From Brumimicrobium sp033722555 (GTDB lineage Bacteria > Bacteroidota > Bacteroidia > Flavobacteriales_D > Crocinitomicaceae), in contig JAWVYS010000035.1 in NCBI GenBank assembly GCA_033722555.1, positions 1 through 30,044 of the forward strand: a DNA stretch of 30,044 bases, written 5' to 3'. Within the stretch, counting starts at the first letter, position 1, and every line of letters begins with the position of its first letter. The notes under the pieces were generated by a model. It was not told where the DNA came from. It saw only the letters and a program-made list of their open reading frames with translations, and did no database searches. Positions 16,403-24,506 of the stretch are shown here, one piece after another. Both the position numbers and the translations under genes were made by a program.

Positions 16403-17560
16403 ATGAACATAGTACTTCTCGATCTGGATAATCATTTGCGGTTTGCACCACTCAGTTTAACCAGGCCTATTGGTAATTTACGCTGCGGAATGTGGACAAA
16501 TGACGAGCGATGGAAACATTACTTTTCAGATGCTTCGGTAAGCTATAAAACAGAGGATTATTTGTCGGATAAGTATCCTTTGAATCAAAAGGATGATAAT
16601 TACTGGATAGACGCTTGCGTAATACCCACTCCTGAACTTGTCGTTGAGATAGGTAAGTTGATGAAGGATGAATCACTGTATGTAAACGGTAAGTTCGTTG
16701 CCTTTAGAGGGAAGGATTTTAGCCAGGAAAATCCGCAGAAGAAAGAGATAGATTCTTTTCTTTATCTGGACAACCGATGGAGTTTATATCAGTTAAACGA
16801 AAAGGTGTTGAAAGCGGATTTTGACTATTATATAAAGGATAAAACAAGTTTTGGACTGAGTCCTTCAAATACACTCATCGGACCCAAAGAAAATCTCTTC
16901 ATCGAAGAGGGAGCAAGGATAGAATGTTCAGTCGTCAATGTTGCCAGCGGTCCTGTTTATATCGGAGTAAATGCAGAGGTCATGGAGGGTTCTCTTATAC
17001 GTGGGGGGCTGGCCCTTTCAGAAGGGGCTACGCTTAAGCTGGGTACGAAAATTTATGGTCCGACGAGTATAGGTCCTTATTGCAAGGTAGGTGGGGAGGT
17101 TACCAATTCAGTCTTTCAAGCCTATTCGAATAAAGGCCACGACGGATTTGTAGGAAACTCGCTTATTGGTGAATGGTGTAACCTCGGAGCTGATACGAAT
17201 ACTTCCAATTTGAAGAACAACTACAGCAAAGTGCGCGCTTATGATTACAATACTGGAAATATGGAGGACACAGACGTTCAGTTCATGGGTCTGAGCATGG
17301 GTGATCACTGTTCCTCAGGAATTAACACCATGTTTAATACTGCTACAGTGGTCGGTGTTTCTTCTACCATTTTCGGACAAGGCTTTCCGCCGAAGTATAT
17401 TCCTGATTTCAGTTGGGGTGGATTTAAAAAAGATTCTGTTTTCGAATTCGAAAAAGCATTGGAGGTTGCTAAAAATATGATGAGCAGACGCGACAGAGAA
17501 TTGTCCGATAAGGATATTAAAGTTTTAAAGCATTTATATTCCGAAAGACAGAATTACTGA
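16403..17560 (+). CDS. GlmU-like sugar nucleotidyltransferase with left-handed beta-helix (alternate GlmU family)
   Basis: A 385-residue protein. The N-terminal half is a diverged nucleotidyltransferase: MNIVLLDLDN, then LRFAPLSLTRPIGNLRCGMW, the start typical of the Bacteroidota 'alternate GlmU' family rather than classical GlmU (which has LAAGxGTRM). From about 165 there are hexapeptide repeats of a left-handed beta-helix (LFIEEGARIECSVVNVASGP, VYIGVNAEVMEGSLIRGGLA), then KGHDGFVGNSLIGEWCNLGA and a long loop to SSTIFGQGFPPKYIPDFSWG. The family is thought to make UDP-N-acetylglucosamine for peptidoglycan and glycans; this particular protein's activity is not shown here. It is the last gene of the arginase-argS operon, 17 nt behind argS. 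Confidence 0.88.
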   Translation: MNIVLLDLDNHLRFAPLSLTRPIGNLRCGMWTNDERWKHYFSDASVSYKTEDYLSDKYPLNQKDDNYWIDACVIPTPELVVEIGKLMKDESLYVNGKFVAFRGKDFSQENPQKKEIDSFLYLDNRWSLYQLNEKVLKADFDYYIKDKTSFGLSPSNTLIGPKENLFIEEGARIECSVVNVASGPVYIGVNAEVMEGSLIRGGLALSEGATLKLGTKIYGPTSIGPYCKVGGEVTNSVFQAYSNKGHDGFVGNSLIGEWCNLGADTNTSNLKNNYSKVRAYDYNTGNMEDTDVQFMGLSMGDHCSSGINTMFNTATVVGVSSTIFGQGFPPKYIPDFSWGGFKKDSVFEFEKALEVAKNMMSRRDRELSDKDIKVLKHLYSERQNY

Positions 17561-17609
17561 TGATTAGTATGTATTTGCTTTACAGCATTTTAGGTGCCTG
17601 AATATCGAA

Positions 17610-17625
17610 ACTGATATAAATCAGT
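17610..17625 (+). repeat. Short inverted repeat after the GlmU-like gene, possible weak terminator
   Basis: ACTGAT-ATAA-ATCAGT forms a 6-bp stem with a 4-nt loop, followed by ATTTTCTCCC. It lies 50 nt past the stop of the last gene in the arginase-argS operon. The stem is AT-rich and the T run is short, so it may be chance. Confidence 0.3.
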
Positions 17626-17683
17626 ATTTTCTCCCTCATTTATCATTTCTTAAGCAGAATCTTATCCTGAAATTTGTCTTTCG

Positions 17684-18121
17684 ATGGAAGGTGGATTACT
17701 TTATATCAGGGAAAAAGAGATATCCTCAGATCTGGGAAAACAACTGATTAACTCAGTTGGTCAAAGTTCCTATCTTATGGTTTTGGTCGAGATTGAACCT
17801 ATTCGACTAAGTAATGTGCCAATGATTACTGATTTCAAAGAGATTCGTTTAAAAAAGTTTAAAGAAAAAATTGAAAAATGGTTCCGTGAGTCTCTTCCTT
17901 CAGAAGTCTCATTTGATATTCATGTTTTTGAAGGAAAACCAACCAAAAACAATCCGAACTATTTCTTTGAAAATAAGGGAAAACTGAATGTCTTTCTCAA
18001 AAAAGTGAATCAACTGAGAATAAGCCCCTTTCTGAAAGAGCATTTTACACCTGATCAGGTCCGATTCATTTCTATTGAGGATTCAGGATTTTATTCTGCT
18101 GATTATCCGATAAGAATATAG
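17684..18121 (+). CDS. Unrecognised 145-residue cytoplasmic protein
   Basis: I do not recognise a family. The protein has no signal peptide or membrane segment. The first half is mixed alpha/beta (GGLLYIREKEISSDLGKQLI, then SSYLMVLVEIEPIRL); the middle is a basic helix (RLKKFKEKIEKWFRESL); a strand (VSFDIHVFEGKP) and a second basic helix (KLNVFLKKVNQLRISPFLKE) follow, ending HFTPDQVRFISIEDSGFYSA. The high Lys content and absence of Cys are the only notable features. It is on the same strand as the signalling block, 130 nt before the stand-alone receiver, and 123 nt after the GlmU-like gene. Coding is supported by its intact length and codon use like its neighbours; whether it belongs to the signalling block is open. 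Confidence 0.65.
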   Translation: MEGGLLYIREKEISSDLGKQLINSVGQSSYLMVLVEIEPIRLSNVPMITDFKEIRLKKFKEKIEKWFRESLPSEVSFDIHVFEGKPTKNNPNYFFENKGKLNVFLKKVNQLRISPFLKEHFTPDQVRFISIEDSGFYSADYPIRI

Positions 18122-18251
18122 ATTGCTCGAAATACATTCATTTAATTTTCTTATTTCCTTTCTATTTGGGGAAAATTTTCTACATTTATTATTTGAACTA
18201 ATTATCGATTGTACTGTTATATTCTTCAAGTAAAACAATCTTTTTGGTGAG

Positions 18252-18617
18252 ATGAGTAAGCCGGTATTATTAATTGTCGATGATGAACCTGATATTCGGG
18301 CACTATGCTCTTCTATCGTGAGGCGATCATTTGAGTTCGATGTGCTGGAATCAGCCTCTTTGAATGAGGCTAAGAATGTGCTTTTAAATAGGAAGCCGGA
18401 TTATGTTTTACTTGATCTTCAACTGAAAGATGGGATAGGATTTGACCTGCTTCCTTTTTTGTTTGAATCGAATCCCAACGTTAAAGTACTTGTAGTTACA
18501 GCGTACAATCAGTGTCATGAAAAAAAGAGAGCTGAGGATCTCGGGGCTCACGGTTTAATGGGAAAACCTTTTAAATCCGATGATCTTGTGGAGAGAATCA
18601 GCGAAATGGCCAGATAG
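18252..18617 (+). CDS. Stand-alone response regulator receiver domain
   Basis: A 121-residue protein made only of a CheY-like receiver. Key residues are intact: acidic pocket DDEPD (10-14), phospho-acceptor D55 in YVLLDLQLKDG, switch Thr83 in VLVVTAYNQ, and Lys105 in LMGKPFKSDD. It has no output domain, so it would pass phosphate onward or bind a partner, as CheY or Spo0F do. It is separated by 14 nt from the NtrC-type regulator and runs in the same direction as two histidine kinases, so a phosphorelay role is plausible but not shown. Confidence 0.92.
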   Translation: MSKPVLLIVDDEPDIRALCSSIVRRSFEFDVLESASLNEAKNVLLNRKPDYVLLDLQLKDGIGFDLLPFLFESNPNVKVLVVTAYNQCHEKKRAEDLGAHGLMGKPFKSDDLVERISEMAR

Positions 18618-18631
18618 AAAAATAACTGACA

Positions 18632-20011
18632 TTGAAGAAAGTACTTGTCATAGATGATGATGTAGATATCTGCACCCTGCTTAAGAGGTTTTTGGAGAGA
18701 AAAGGATTTTCGGTTGATACCGCTTTTAAAGGTAAGGAGGGTATTGAAATGGCTATTGAGAACGATTACAATGTTGTTCTTACTGATTTCCGACTCCCGG
18801 ATCTCGACGGGGTAAAGGTTTTACAATCTTTAAAAAGCGAGAAACCAGGGCTACCTGTAATTGTAATTACGGGATATTCGGATGTCAATCAGGCCGTAAA
18901 ATTAATACGGATGGGTGCTTACGAATACGTTACTAAACCTATTTTTCCGGAAGAAATTATTTTACTGGTTGAGGAGGCATTGAACAAAAAGAATCATTCT
19001 GAGAAGGTCGAAAAACCCGAAGAAGAAGCGGGAACTCCGACCAGTCGGACAGCGTTGAAAAAGAATGATTCATTCATTTATGGTAAGAGTCCGGGTGCTC
19101 GAAATATCAGGAAATTAATTGAACTAGTAGCTCCTACCGATATGACTGTTGTCATACTTGGTGAGAGTGGTACGGGAAAGGAGGTTGCTGCCAGGATGAT
19201 ACACGAAAGCTCTAAAAGAGCGAAGAAACCGTTTATAGCGGTTGACTGCGGAGCGCTCCCGAAAGAACTTGCTGCCAATGAACTTTTTGGTCACGAAAAA
19301 GGTGCCTATACCGGTGCTATAAGTAACAAAAAAGGACATTTTGAGATGGCCGAAGGAGGAACATTATTCCTGGATGAAATAGGAAATTTGTCCTATGAAA
19401 ATCAGGTTAAACTGCTCCGTGTTCTTCAGGAAAGAAAGATTCGCAGAATGGGAGGCGAGAAGGATATATCGGTGGATGTACGCATTATCGTAGCAACCAA
19501 TGAAGACCTTAAAAATGCTATGGACAGAGGTGATTTTCGGGAGGACATCTATTACAGAATCAATGAATTTAATATTGAACTCCCTGCTCTGAAGGATAGT
19601 AAGGAAGACCTTGAAGAATACGTGAACTTCTTCCTGAATAAATCGAATATTGAATTGAATAAGCAAATCCAAAAGGTTGATAAAACAGTGCTGGAAGCAT
19701 TTGATCGATATTCATGGCCCGGAAATATCCGTGAACTTAAAAATGTCATGAAGCGTTTGGTTTTGCTCACAACGGGTGAAACCATTGGTCCGGAGGTACT
19801 CCCTGCGGAAATTTTACATCCGGTTTCTTTTGCAGATAATGAAGAAGAAACGTCCTCTTTCGATCTGAAAACAGTGGTTGAAAATGCTGAGTCTCGTGCA
19901 ATCAAACGTGCGTTGAAGGCTAGTAATTATAATAAAAGTAAATGTGCTCAGCTGCTCGGTGTGGACAGGAAAACGTTATACAACAAGATGAACGCCTACG
20001 GATTAAATTAG
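18632..20011 (+). CDS. NtrC-family sigma-54-dependent response regulator
   Basis: A 459-residue activator starting at a TTG codon; in-frame TAA lies three codons upstream and the TTG aligns with the receiver start (MKKVLVIDDD), so this start is forced. The receiver (1-120) has D52 in VVLTDFRLPD, T80 and K102. The AAA+ domain (about 145-395) has Walker A GESGTGKE (177-184), the sigma-54 contact loop as GAYTGA (224-229, the Tyr form), Walker B GGTLFLDE (242-249) and RYSWPGNIRELKN. The C-terminal Fis-type helix-turn-helix (about 420-459) reads RALKASNYNKSKCAQLLGVD, then RKTLYNKM. It should open sigma-54 promoters when phosphorylated. The CHASE3 kinase begins 4 nt after its stop. Confidence 0.95.
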   Translation: MKKVLVIDDDVDICTLLKRFLERKGFSVDTAFKGKEGIEMAIENDYNVVLTDFRLPDLDGVKVLQSLKSEKPGLPVIVITGYSDVNQAVKLIRMGAYEYVTKPIFPEEIILLVEEALNKKNHSEKVEKPEEEAGTPTSRTALKKNDSFIYGKSPGARNIRKLIELVAPTDMTVVILGESGTGKEVAARMIHESSKRAKKPFIAVDCGALPKELAANELFGHEKGAYTGAISNKKGHFEMAEGGTLFLDEIGNLSYENQVKLLRVLQERKIRRMGGEKDISVDVRIIVATNEDLKNAMDRGDFREDIYYRINEFNIELPALKDSKEDLEEYVNFFLNKSNIELNKQIQKVDKTVLEAFDRYSWPGNIRELKNVMKRLVLLTTGETIGPEVLPAEILHPVSFADNEEETSSFDLKTVVENAESRAIKRALKASNYNKSKCAQLLGVDRKTLYNKMNAYGLN

Positions 20012-20015
20012 GTTT

Positions 20016-21434
20016 ATGAATAAACGAAAGATAAGTTATTACAATTATTTTCTTTTCTTGTCCCTTGTGCTGATCGCAGGATATACCCTTACAGCTCTTT
20101 TTTTTCTTTACAGAACAAATTCTTCCGGACAGCAGGCTAAAAATTTTGGGAATACGGTAGATAAAACAAACCAGATTATCCAACAGAGTTATGCCATGGA
20201 AAGTGCTGCACTTTCTTTTCTACTGACTGGTTCAGAAGATTCATACAGTGATTTTTCCGAGAAGAAACAAGGACTGATAACCAGCTTTGAATTGTTGAAA
20301 GATCATTGTGTAAAAAATGCCATAGGTAGAGACGGGTCTCCCGAACTTCGTAACTTGATTTCGCGACGAATAATTAATCTGGAAAATCTGGTGGAAAAGG
20401 ATTCTCTTCATAAACTGGATAATACTGTGCGCATTGGAATGATTCAGAAGGGGAGAGAACTATCTGACAGTATTGTTTCTTCTCTCAAAGAGATCAGGGG
20501 TCAAAGTGAGAAAAAACAGACAGAAAACAGACAGTACGCAGAGGTTGCGACTCAAAATGCAGTATTTATGCTTTCTATCTTTGGTGCTGTGATGCTCGTA
20601 ATTGTTTTCATCAGTTTTACCAAAATGAAAAAGGAGATCCGAGGTAACGAACGCAAATCCTCTGAGATCAATCAGATCAATATTGAACTAAAGTCGATGA
20701 ATGAAAACCTGGAGAATTTTGCTTATGTAGCTTCTCATGATCTCAATGAACCGCTCAGAAAAATCAGAACCTTTGGTGATCTGGTGAAGGGAGAATTGAA
20801 TAACGAAAAACCTGACAAAGAGATTATTTCTTCTCATCTGAGCAGGATGCAGAATGCCACGGCGCGAATGCAACAACTCATCCACGACCTGCTTTCCTAT
20901 TCCCGTATTACACGCCAGCATGAATTAGCCAAAGAAATTGATCTCAATGAAGTTATACAGACTGTAGTCAGTGATATGGAAGTGCTGATTCAGGAGCTCG
21001 ATGCACACATCGAAACGGGTAAATTACCGCAGTCGCTGGTTGCCGATCCTGTCCAACTAAGGCAGCTATTTCAGAATCTTTTGAGTAATGCACTCAAATT
21101 TCATAAACCGGGAGTTCCACCTGAAATTTTTATTGATTCTGAGATCGTACCGGCATCTGAACTTCCTTTTCAGGAACTCAGAGAAAACAATGTGGGAAAT
21201 TATCATAAAATCAGTGTGCGCGACAACGGTATCGGATTCGATGAGCAGTTTAAGGAAAAAATATTCGCAATTTTCCAGCGACTTCATGGCAGATCGAAAT
21301 ATCAGGGAACCGGTATAGGTCTTTCAATCTGTAAGAAAATATGTGAGAACCATAAGGGTACTATCGCGGTACAATCAACAGAAGGAATAGGTTCCACTTT
21401 CTTTGTATTTTTACCAGTAAACACAACTCTATGA
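20016..21434 (+). CDS. CHASE3-type membrane sensor histidine kinase
   Basis: A 472-residue kinase. TM1 is at about 10-32 and TM2 at about 182-202 (FMLSIFGAVMLVIVFIS). The helical periplasmic domain between them (KTNQIIQQSYAMESAALSFL, then LTGSEDSYSDF) matches CHASE3. A short coiled coil leads to the phospho-acceptor H241 in YVASHDLNEPLRKI, the phytochrome-like H-box. The catalytic domain has an N-box QNLLSNALKFH, G1 DNGIGFD and G2 GTGIGLS. It should phosphorylate a receiver in response to an unknown periplasmic signal. It follows the sigma-54 activator by 4 nt and overlaps the next kinase as ATGA (21431-21434), so the cognate receiver may be that activator, the stand-alone receiver, or the N-terminal receiver of the next protein. 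Confidence 0.95.
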   Translation: MNKRKISYYNYFLFLSLVLIAGYTLTALFFLYRTNSSGQQAKNFGNTVDKTNQIIQQSYAMESAALSFLLTGSEDSYSDFSEKKQGLITSFELLKDHCVKNAIGRDGSPELRNLISRRIINLENLVEKDSLHKLDNTVRIGMIQKGRELSDSIVSSLKEIRGQSEKKQTENRQYAEVATQNAVFMLSIFGAVMLVIVFISFTKMKKEIRGNERKSSEINQINIELKSMNENLENFAYVASHDLNEPLRKIRTFGDLVKGELNNEKPDKEIISSHLSRMQNATARMQQLIHDLLSYSRITRQHELAKEIDLNEVIQTVVSDMEVLIQELDAHIETGKLPQSLVADPVQLRQLFQNLLSNALKFHKPGVPPEIFIDSEIVPASELPFQELRENNVGNYHKISVRDNGIGFDEQFKEKIFAIFQRLHGRSKYQGTGIGLSICKKICENHKGTIAVQSTEGIGSTFFVFLPVNTTL

Positions 21435-22867
21435 CCCACAAGGTTCTGATAATTGAAGATGACGAAGACGATTACGTTATCATGAAACATTTCCTTTCAA
21501 AAATCAATACCGTAAAATATGATGTTTACTGGTGTAACGATTTCGATCAGGCAGAACAGGAGATACTGAAAGATGAACATGATATTTATTTGATTGATCA
21601 TTTTCTGGGGAAGGGAGAAGGAATAGAAATTATTGAAAAAATCCGAGCAAGGGATATCTTAAAACCTTTGATACTCCTGACCGGTGCAGGTAACTTTAAC
21701 GTGGATGAAAAAGCCATGGAGAAAGGTGCTTCAGATTTCATTGTCAAAAAAGAGGTTAGAACAGATACACTTGAACGTTCGCTGAGATACGCTGTGGAAA
21801 GGTATAACCAGCAACGTTTTATAAGAGAACAGGAAAAGAAATACAGAAGTTTGTTCGAATTGAGCATGGAGCCTATACTTATTCTGAACAGATCTTTCGA
21901 TATTCTTGAATTCAATGCTGCTTTTCAGAGGATCTTCGGGCACCATGAAACGCCTCAGAAACATCTTACGGAGCTTGTATTCAGTGAGCTTTTTAAATTT
22001 AATTTTGATTTTGAATCCATCAAACGAAAACTGGAAAAAGACGGTTATGTTCAAGGGTTTAAAACAACCATGCTTGACGGTGAAAAGGATATTACCGTGA
22101 TAGTTTCGGTTGCTCATTTACCGGGAGAGTCTGAGGAGAATGAAGGGTCTTATCATGTGGCGATAAACGACGTATCCAAACTTATGGAAAAGGAAAGCGA
22201 ACTGCAGAAAATGGAGAAGTTGAGCATGACCGGTAGAATGGCCAGAATGATCGCTCATGAGGTCAGAAATCCGTTAACAAATATCAACCTCGCTCTGGGT
22301 GAACTTTCGGAAATACTTAAATTGAATGAAGAGGCACGTATGTTTGAGTCGATGATCTCGCGTAACACCAAAAGAATTTCTACGTTGATAGATGACCTTC
22401 TTCGATCCGCCCGCCCTCCGGAACTCGAACTTGTTTCTTCAAGCCTGCCTGATATCGTCGATTCTGCGATCGACTTTTGCCAGGACAGAATTCGTTTGCT
22501 GAATATAGATTTTAAAAAGATTTTTCCGTCGGAGGATATCGAGGGACGGTGGGATCCGGAAAAACTGAAAATTGCGCTCGTTAATATTATTATCAACGCA
22601 ATTGAAGCGATGGATGAGACCCCTTCTCCAAAATTGAGTGTGGAACTTACCACAGAGGATGAATCGCCCGTAATCTTTATCAGGGATAACGGAAAAGGCA
22701 TGGATGAAAGTGCACAGAACAGTTTGTACGACCCTTTCTATACGAACCGGAAAGATGGCCTCGGACTGGGGATGACGGCTACCCTGAATATAATAAGCAT
22801 GCACAACGGGAGAATAGTACTTCATTCGGAGCCCGGGAAAGGTACTGAGTTCAAGATTATGCTTTAA
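21431..22867 (+). CDS. Soluble receiver-PAS-histidine kinase
   Basis: A 478-residue cytoplasmic protein with the receiver first. Receiver: 1-125, with EDDEDD (9-14), D56 in IYLIDHFLG, T84 and K107. PAS: about 135-255 (SLFELSMEPILILNRSFDIL, then EFNAAFQRIFG). Kinase: H276 in RMIAHEVRNPLTNI, N-box IALVNIIINAIEAM, G1 DNGKGMD and G2 DGLGLGMT. No transmembrane segment. An N-terminal receiver lets another kinase regulate this one, and the ATGA overlap with the CHASE3 kinase suggests the order CHASE3 kinase, this receiver, this kinase, then the sigma-54 activator. That order is inference. Its stop (TAA) shares bases with the stop of the convergent membrane gene. Confidence 0.93.
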   Translation: MTHKVLIIEDDEDDYVIMKHFLSKINTVKYDVYWCNDFDQAEQEILKDEHDIYLIDHFLGKGEGIEIIEKIRARDILKPLILLTGAGNFNVDEKAMEKGASDFIVKKEVRTDTLERSLRYAVERYNQQRFIREQEKKYRSLFELSMEPILILNRSFDILEFNAAFQRIFGHHETPQKHLTELVFSELFKFNFDFESIKRKLEKDGYVQGFKTTMLDGEKDITVIVSVAHLPGESEENEGSYHVAINDVSKLMEKESELQKMEKLSMTGRMARMIAHEVRNPLTNINLALGELSEILKLNEEARMFESMISRNTKRISTLIDDLLRSARPPELELVSSSLPDIVDSAIDFCQDRIRLLNIDFKKIFPSEDIEGRWDPEKLKIALVNIIINAIEAMDETPSPKLSVELTTEDESPVIFIRDNGKGMDESAQNSLYDPFYTNRKDGLGLGMTATLNIISMHNGRIVLHSEPGKGTEFKIML

Positions 22868-24345
22868 TTCTTCTTCATGAAAGAGAATGTCGTTCGTAAG
22901 GGTTGAACTGAATCTATTTTTATGGCAATTATCAGCACGATACCTATAAGGGCAGGTGTGACATAACGAACAATAGCCCCGACAACCGGTGTTGTCCATC
23001 CCACAATGCAAAGTAAGGCCACTGAGAAAATAGCCAGCGAAATCAGGATTCTGTTTTCATTATATCCTGTTGACCGAGGTTTTACGATAAAAGCCATAAT
23101 AAGACCAAAAAGAATCAGGATATTTTCAAGAAAAGCAAGGAACTGCAGCCAGTTCGTTTGCTCGTTGGGAATGGGTCGAACAAGTGTATTAAAAAATACT
23201 TCGGGGATCATCCTAAGCATATTGAGCGGTTCATTCTGGATTTTGGTTACCTCAATTCCGCTGTTTGCCTTTTCCATGTCTTCCCCGATCTCAAAAACTT
23301 GGCCTGTATTGGTTAAATTGATTGATTTTCTATCGAAATTATTATCTATTCGCATGTAATAAGCTCCTACCGGTTTCAGTAAAACCGCCTGATTACCCCT
23401 GATTTCGAAATAATTCCTGTTCTCAAAATAGATGTAATAGTAATGATCCGGATCAGCTTTTAGATATAGCCCTCCGTCTCGAACATTTATGAAGTCTTCC
23501 TGCTGCTTGGATATTATATGAATTCCTTTATCCAAGCTGCCACTGAAATACAAGGTGAAAAAACCAAAGGCAGAGAATAAAAGGATGTTTATCCACTGTT
23601 TTTTAAATAATTTACTGAATATCAGATAGAAGATTATTGCCGGAAGAAGACAAAAAAGTACATAGGGTTTGAAACCAAACAGTAGGATACCTCCAACCAG
23701 GAAGCGACTGGTCCTTCCTATGAAAGAAAGATTGTCAAACGTTGCCCTGATCACAAGGCAAAGTCCGAGTATCATTAGCGGCTCCTTAATAATACTGCTT
23801 CCCCAGAATGCAATGCTTGGTGTCAACGTCAGGAGTATGAGTAAAAACCCTTCCGGAAGGCGGGAATGTTTTTTGACAAACTGATAAAGATCAATACCGC
23901 CTAGAAAAGAGGCTAAGCTAAAGAAGAGAAAATGGACAAGTACTTCGCCGTTCGAGAGAAAAAGTAAGACAGAATTGACTCTGATGACGTTGCGTGAGTC
24001 GTTAAGGAGAAATCGTTCACCTGCATTCCAGTGATGTGTTGCTTCCAGATAAGAATCAATGATAATCGGGTCGTTATTAAAGCCAAAGAGAAATTTGAAA
24101 TACTGGGCGGGAGATTCGTAGAAGACGGAATGTAAAATTTTTGATTCATTAAAAAATTTTCCGGCATCTGCCGTAAGTTCACCGCCACCGTAGTAATAGG
24201 TATAGATATATAGAAAAAACAGGGCATATCCGAATTTAATTAGAAAGAGAGCAGGAAGAACCAAGGGTTTGAATTCTGGCAAAAACCTTTTGTTCAGATA
24301 CCAGGTCAGTGCAAGAGTGATTAGTAAATATAAAATTAGTAACAA
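22864..24345 (-). CDS. Polytopic membrane protein, possible GT-C-like glycosyltransferase or polymerase
   Basis: A 493-residue protein with roughly ten hydrophobic segments (e.g. LLILYLLITLALTWYLN at the start, VLPALFLIKFGYALFFLYIY, and ILISLAIFSVALLCIVG near the end) and a long soluble loop at about 275-370. The first loop (GGGELTADAGKFFNES) and the segment LTPSIAFWGSSIIKEP recall Bacteroidota membrane proteins of cell-surface glycan clusters, but I cannot name a family. The start is TTG at 24345: a TAA lies 9 nt upstream in frame and no ATG occurs before deep in the protein. A -7 element sits about 27 nt upstream and supports this start. It ends 4 nt into the convergent kinase gene. Confidence 0.7.
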   Translation of the reverse strand: MLLILYLLITLALTWYLNKRFLPEFKPLVLPALFLIKFGYALFFLYIYTYYYGGGELTADAGKFFNESKILHSVFYESPAQYFKFLFGFNNDPIIIDSYLEATHHWNAGERFLLNDSRNVIRVNSVLLFLSNGEVLVHFLFFSLASFLGGIDLYQFVKKHSRLPEGFLLILLTLTPSIAFWGSSIIKEPLMILGLCLVIRATFDNLSFIGRTSRFLVGGILLFGFKPYVLFCLLPAIIFYLIFSKLFKKQWINILLFSAFGFFTLYFSGSLDKGIHIISKQQEDFINVRDGGLYLKADPDHYYYIYFENRNYFEIRGNQAVLLKPVGAYYMRIDNNFDRKSINLTNTGQVFEIGEDMEKANSGIEVTKIQNEPLNMLRMIPEVFFNTLVRPIPNEQTNWLQFLAFLENILILFGLIMAFIVKPRSTGYNENRILISLAIFSVALLCIVGWTTPVVGAIVRYVTPALIGIVLIIAIKIDSVQPLRTTFSFMKKN

Positions 24346-24371
24346 ATGACTTGGTTATAAAACGTTTGGCT

Positions 24372-24379
24372 CAAAATTA
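24372..24379 (-). promoter_or_regulatory. -7 promoter element (TAATTTTG) for the TTG-started membrane gene
   Basis: The minus strand reads TAATTTTG at 24379-24372, an exact TAnnTTTG match. Transcription would start near 24367, about 22 nt before the TTG codon. There is no clear TTG at -33. Confidence 0.4.
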
Positions 24380-24450
24380 TAAAAGAAATTGATTTACATT
24401 CAGTGACTTGACATAAATTATTTTAGTCTCCAGCAGGGATAAAACTCGTC

Positions 24451-24477
24451 TAAAAGCAAGACTTACCGTCTCCTTGC
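24451..24477 (-). terminator. Possible weak terminator after the TlpA-like gene
   Basis: On the minus strand GCAAG (24477-24473) and CTTGC (24460-24456) can pair across a 12-nt loop, or form a longer stem with a 3-nt bulge, followed by TTTTA (24455-24451). It is about 30 nt past the stop of the thioredoxin-family gene. The stem is short, so this is tentative. Confidence 0.35.
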
Positions 24478-24506
24478 AAGAAGTATTTTCATTGAGTATT
24501 TAAAAG

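Noticed and set aside
22439..23011. Minus-strand open frame of 190 codons across the kinase/membrane-protein junction
   Set aside because: It is antisense to the conserved catalytic domain of the histidine kinase and out of frame with the membrane gene, with no signal peptide or family resemblance.
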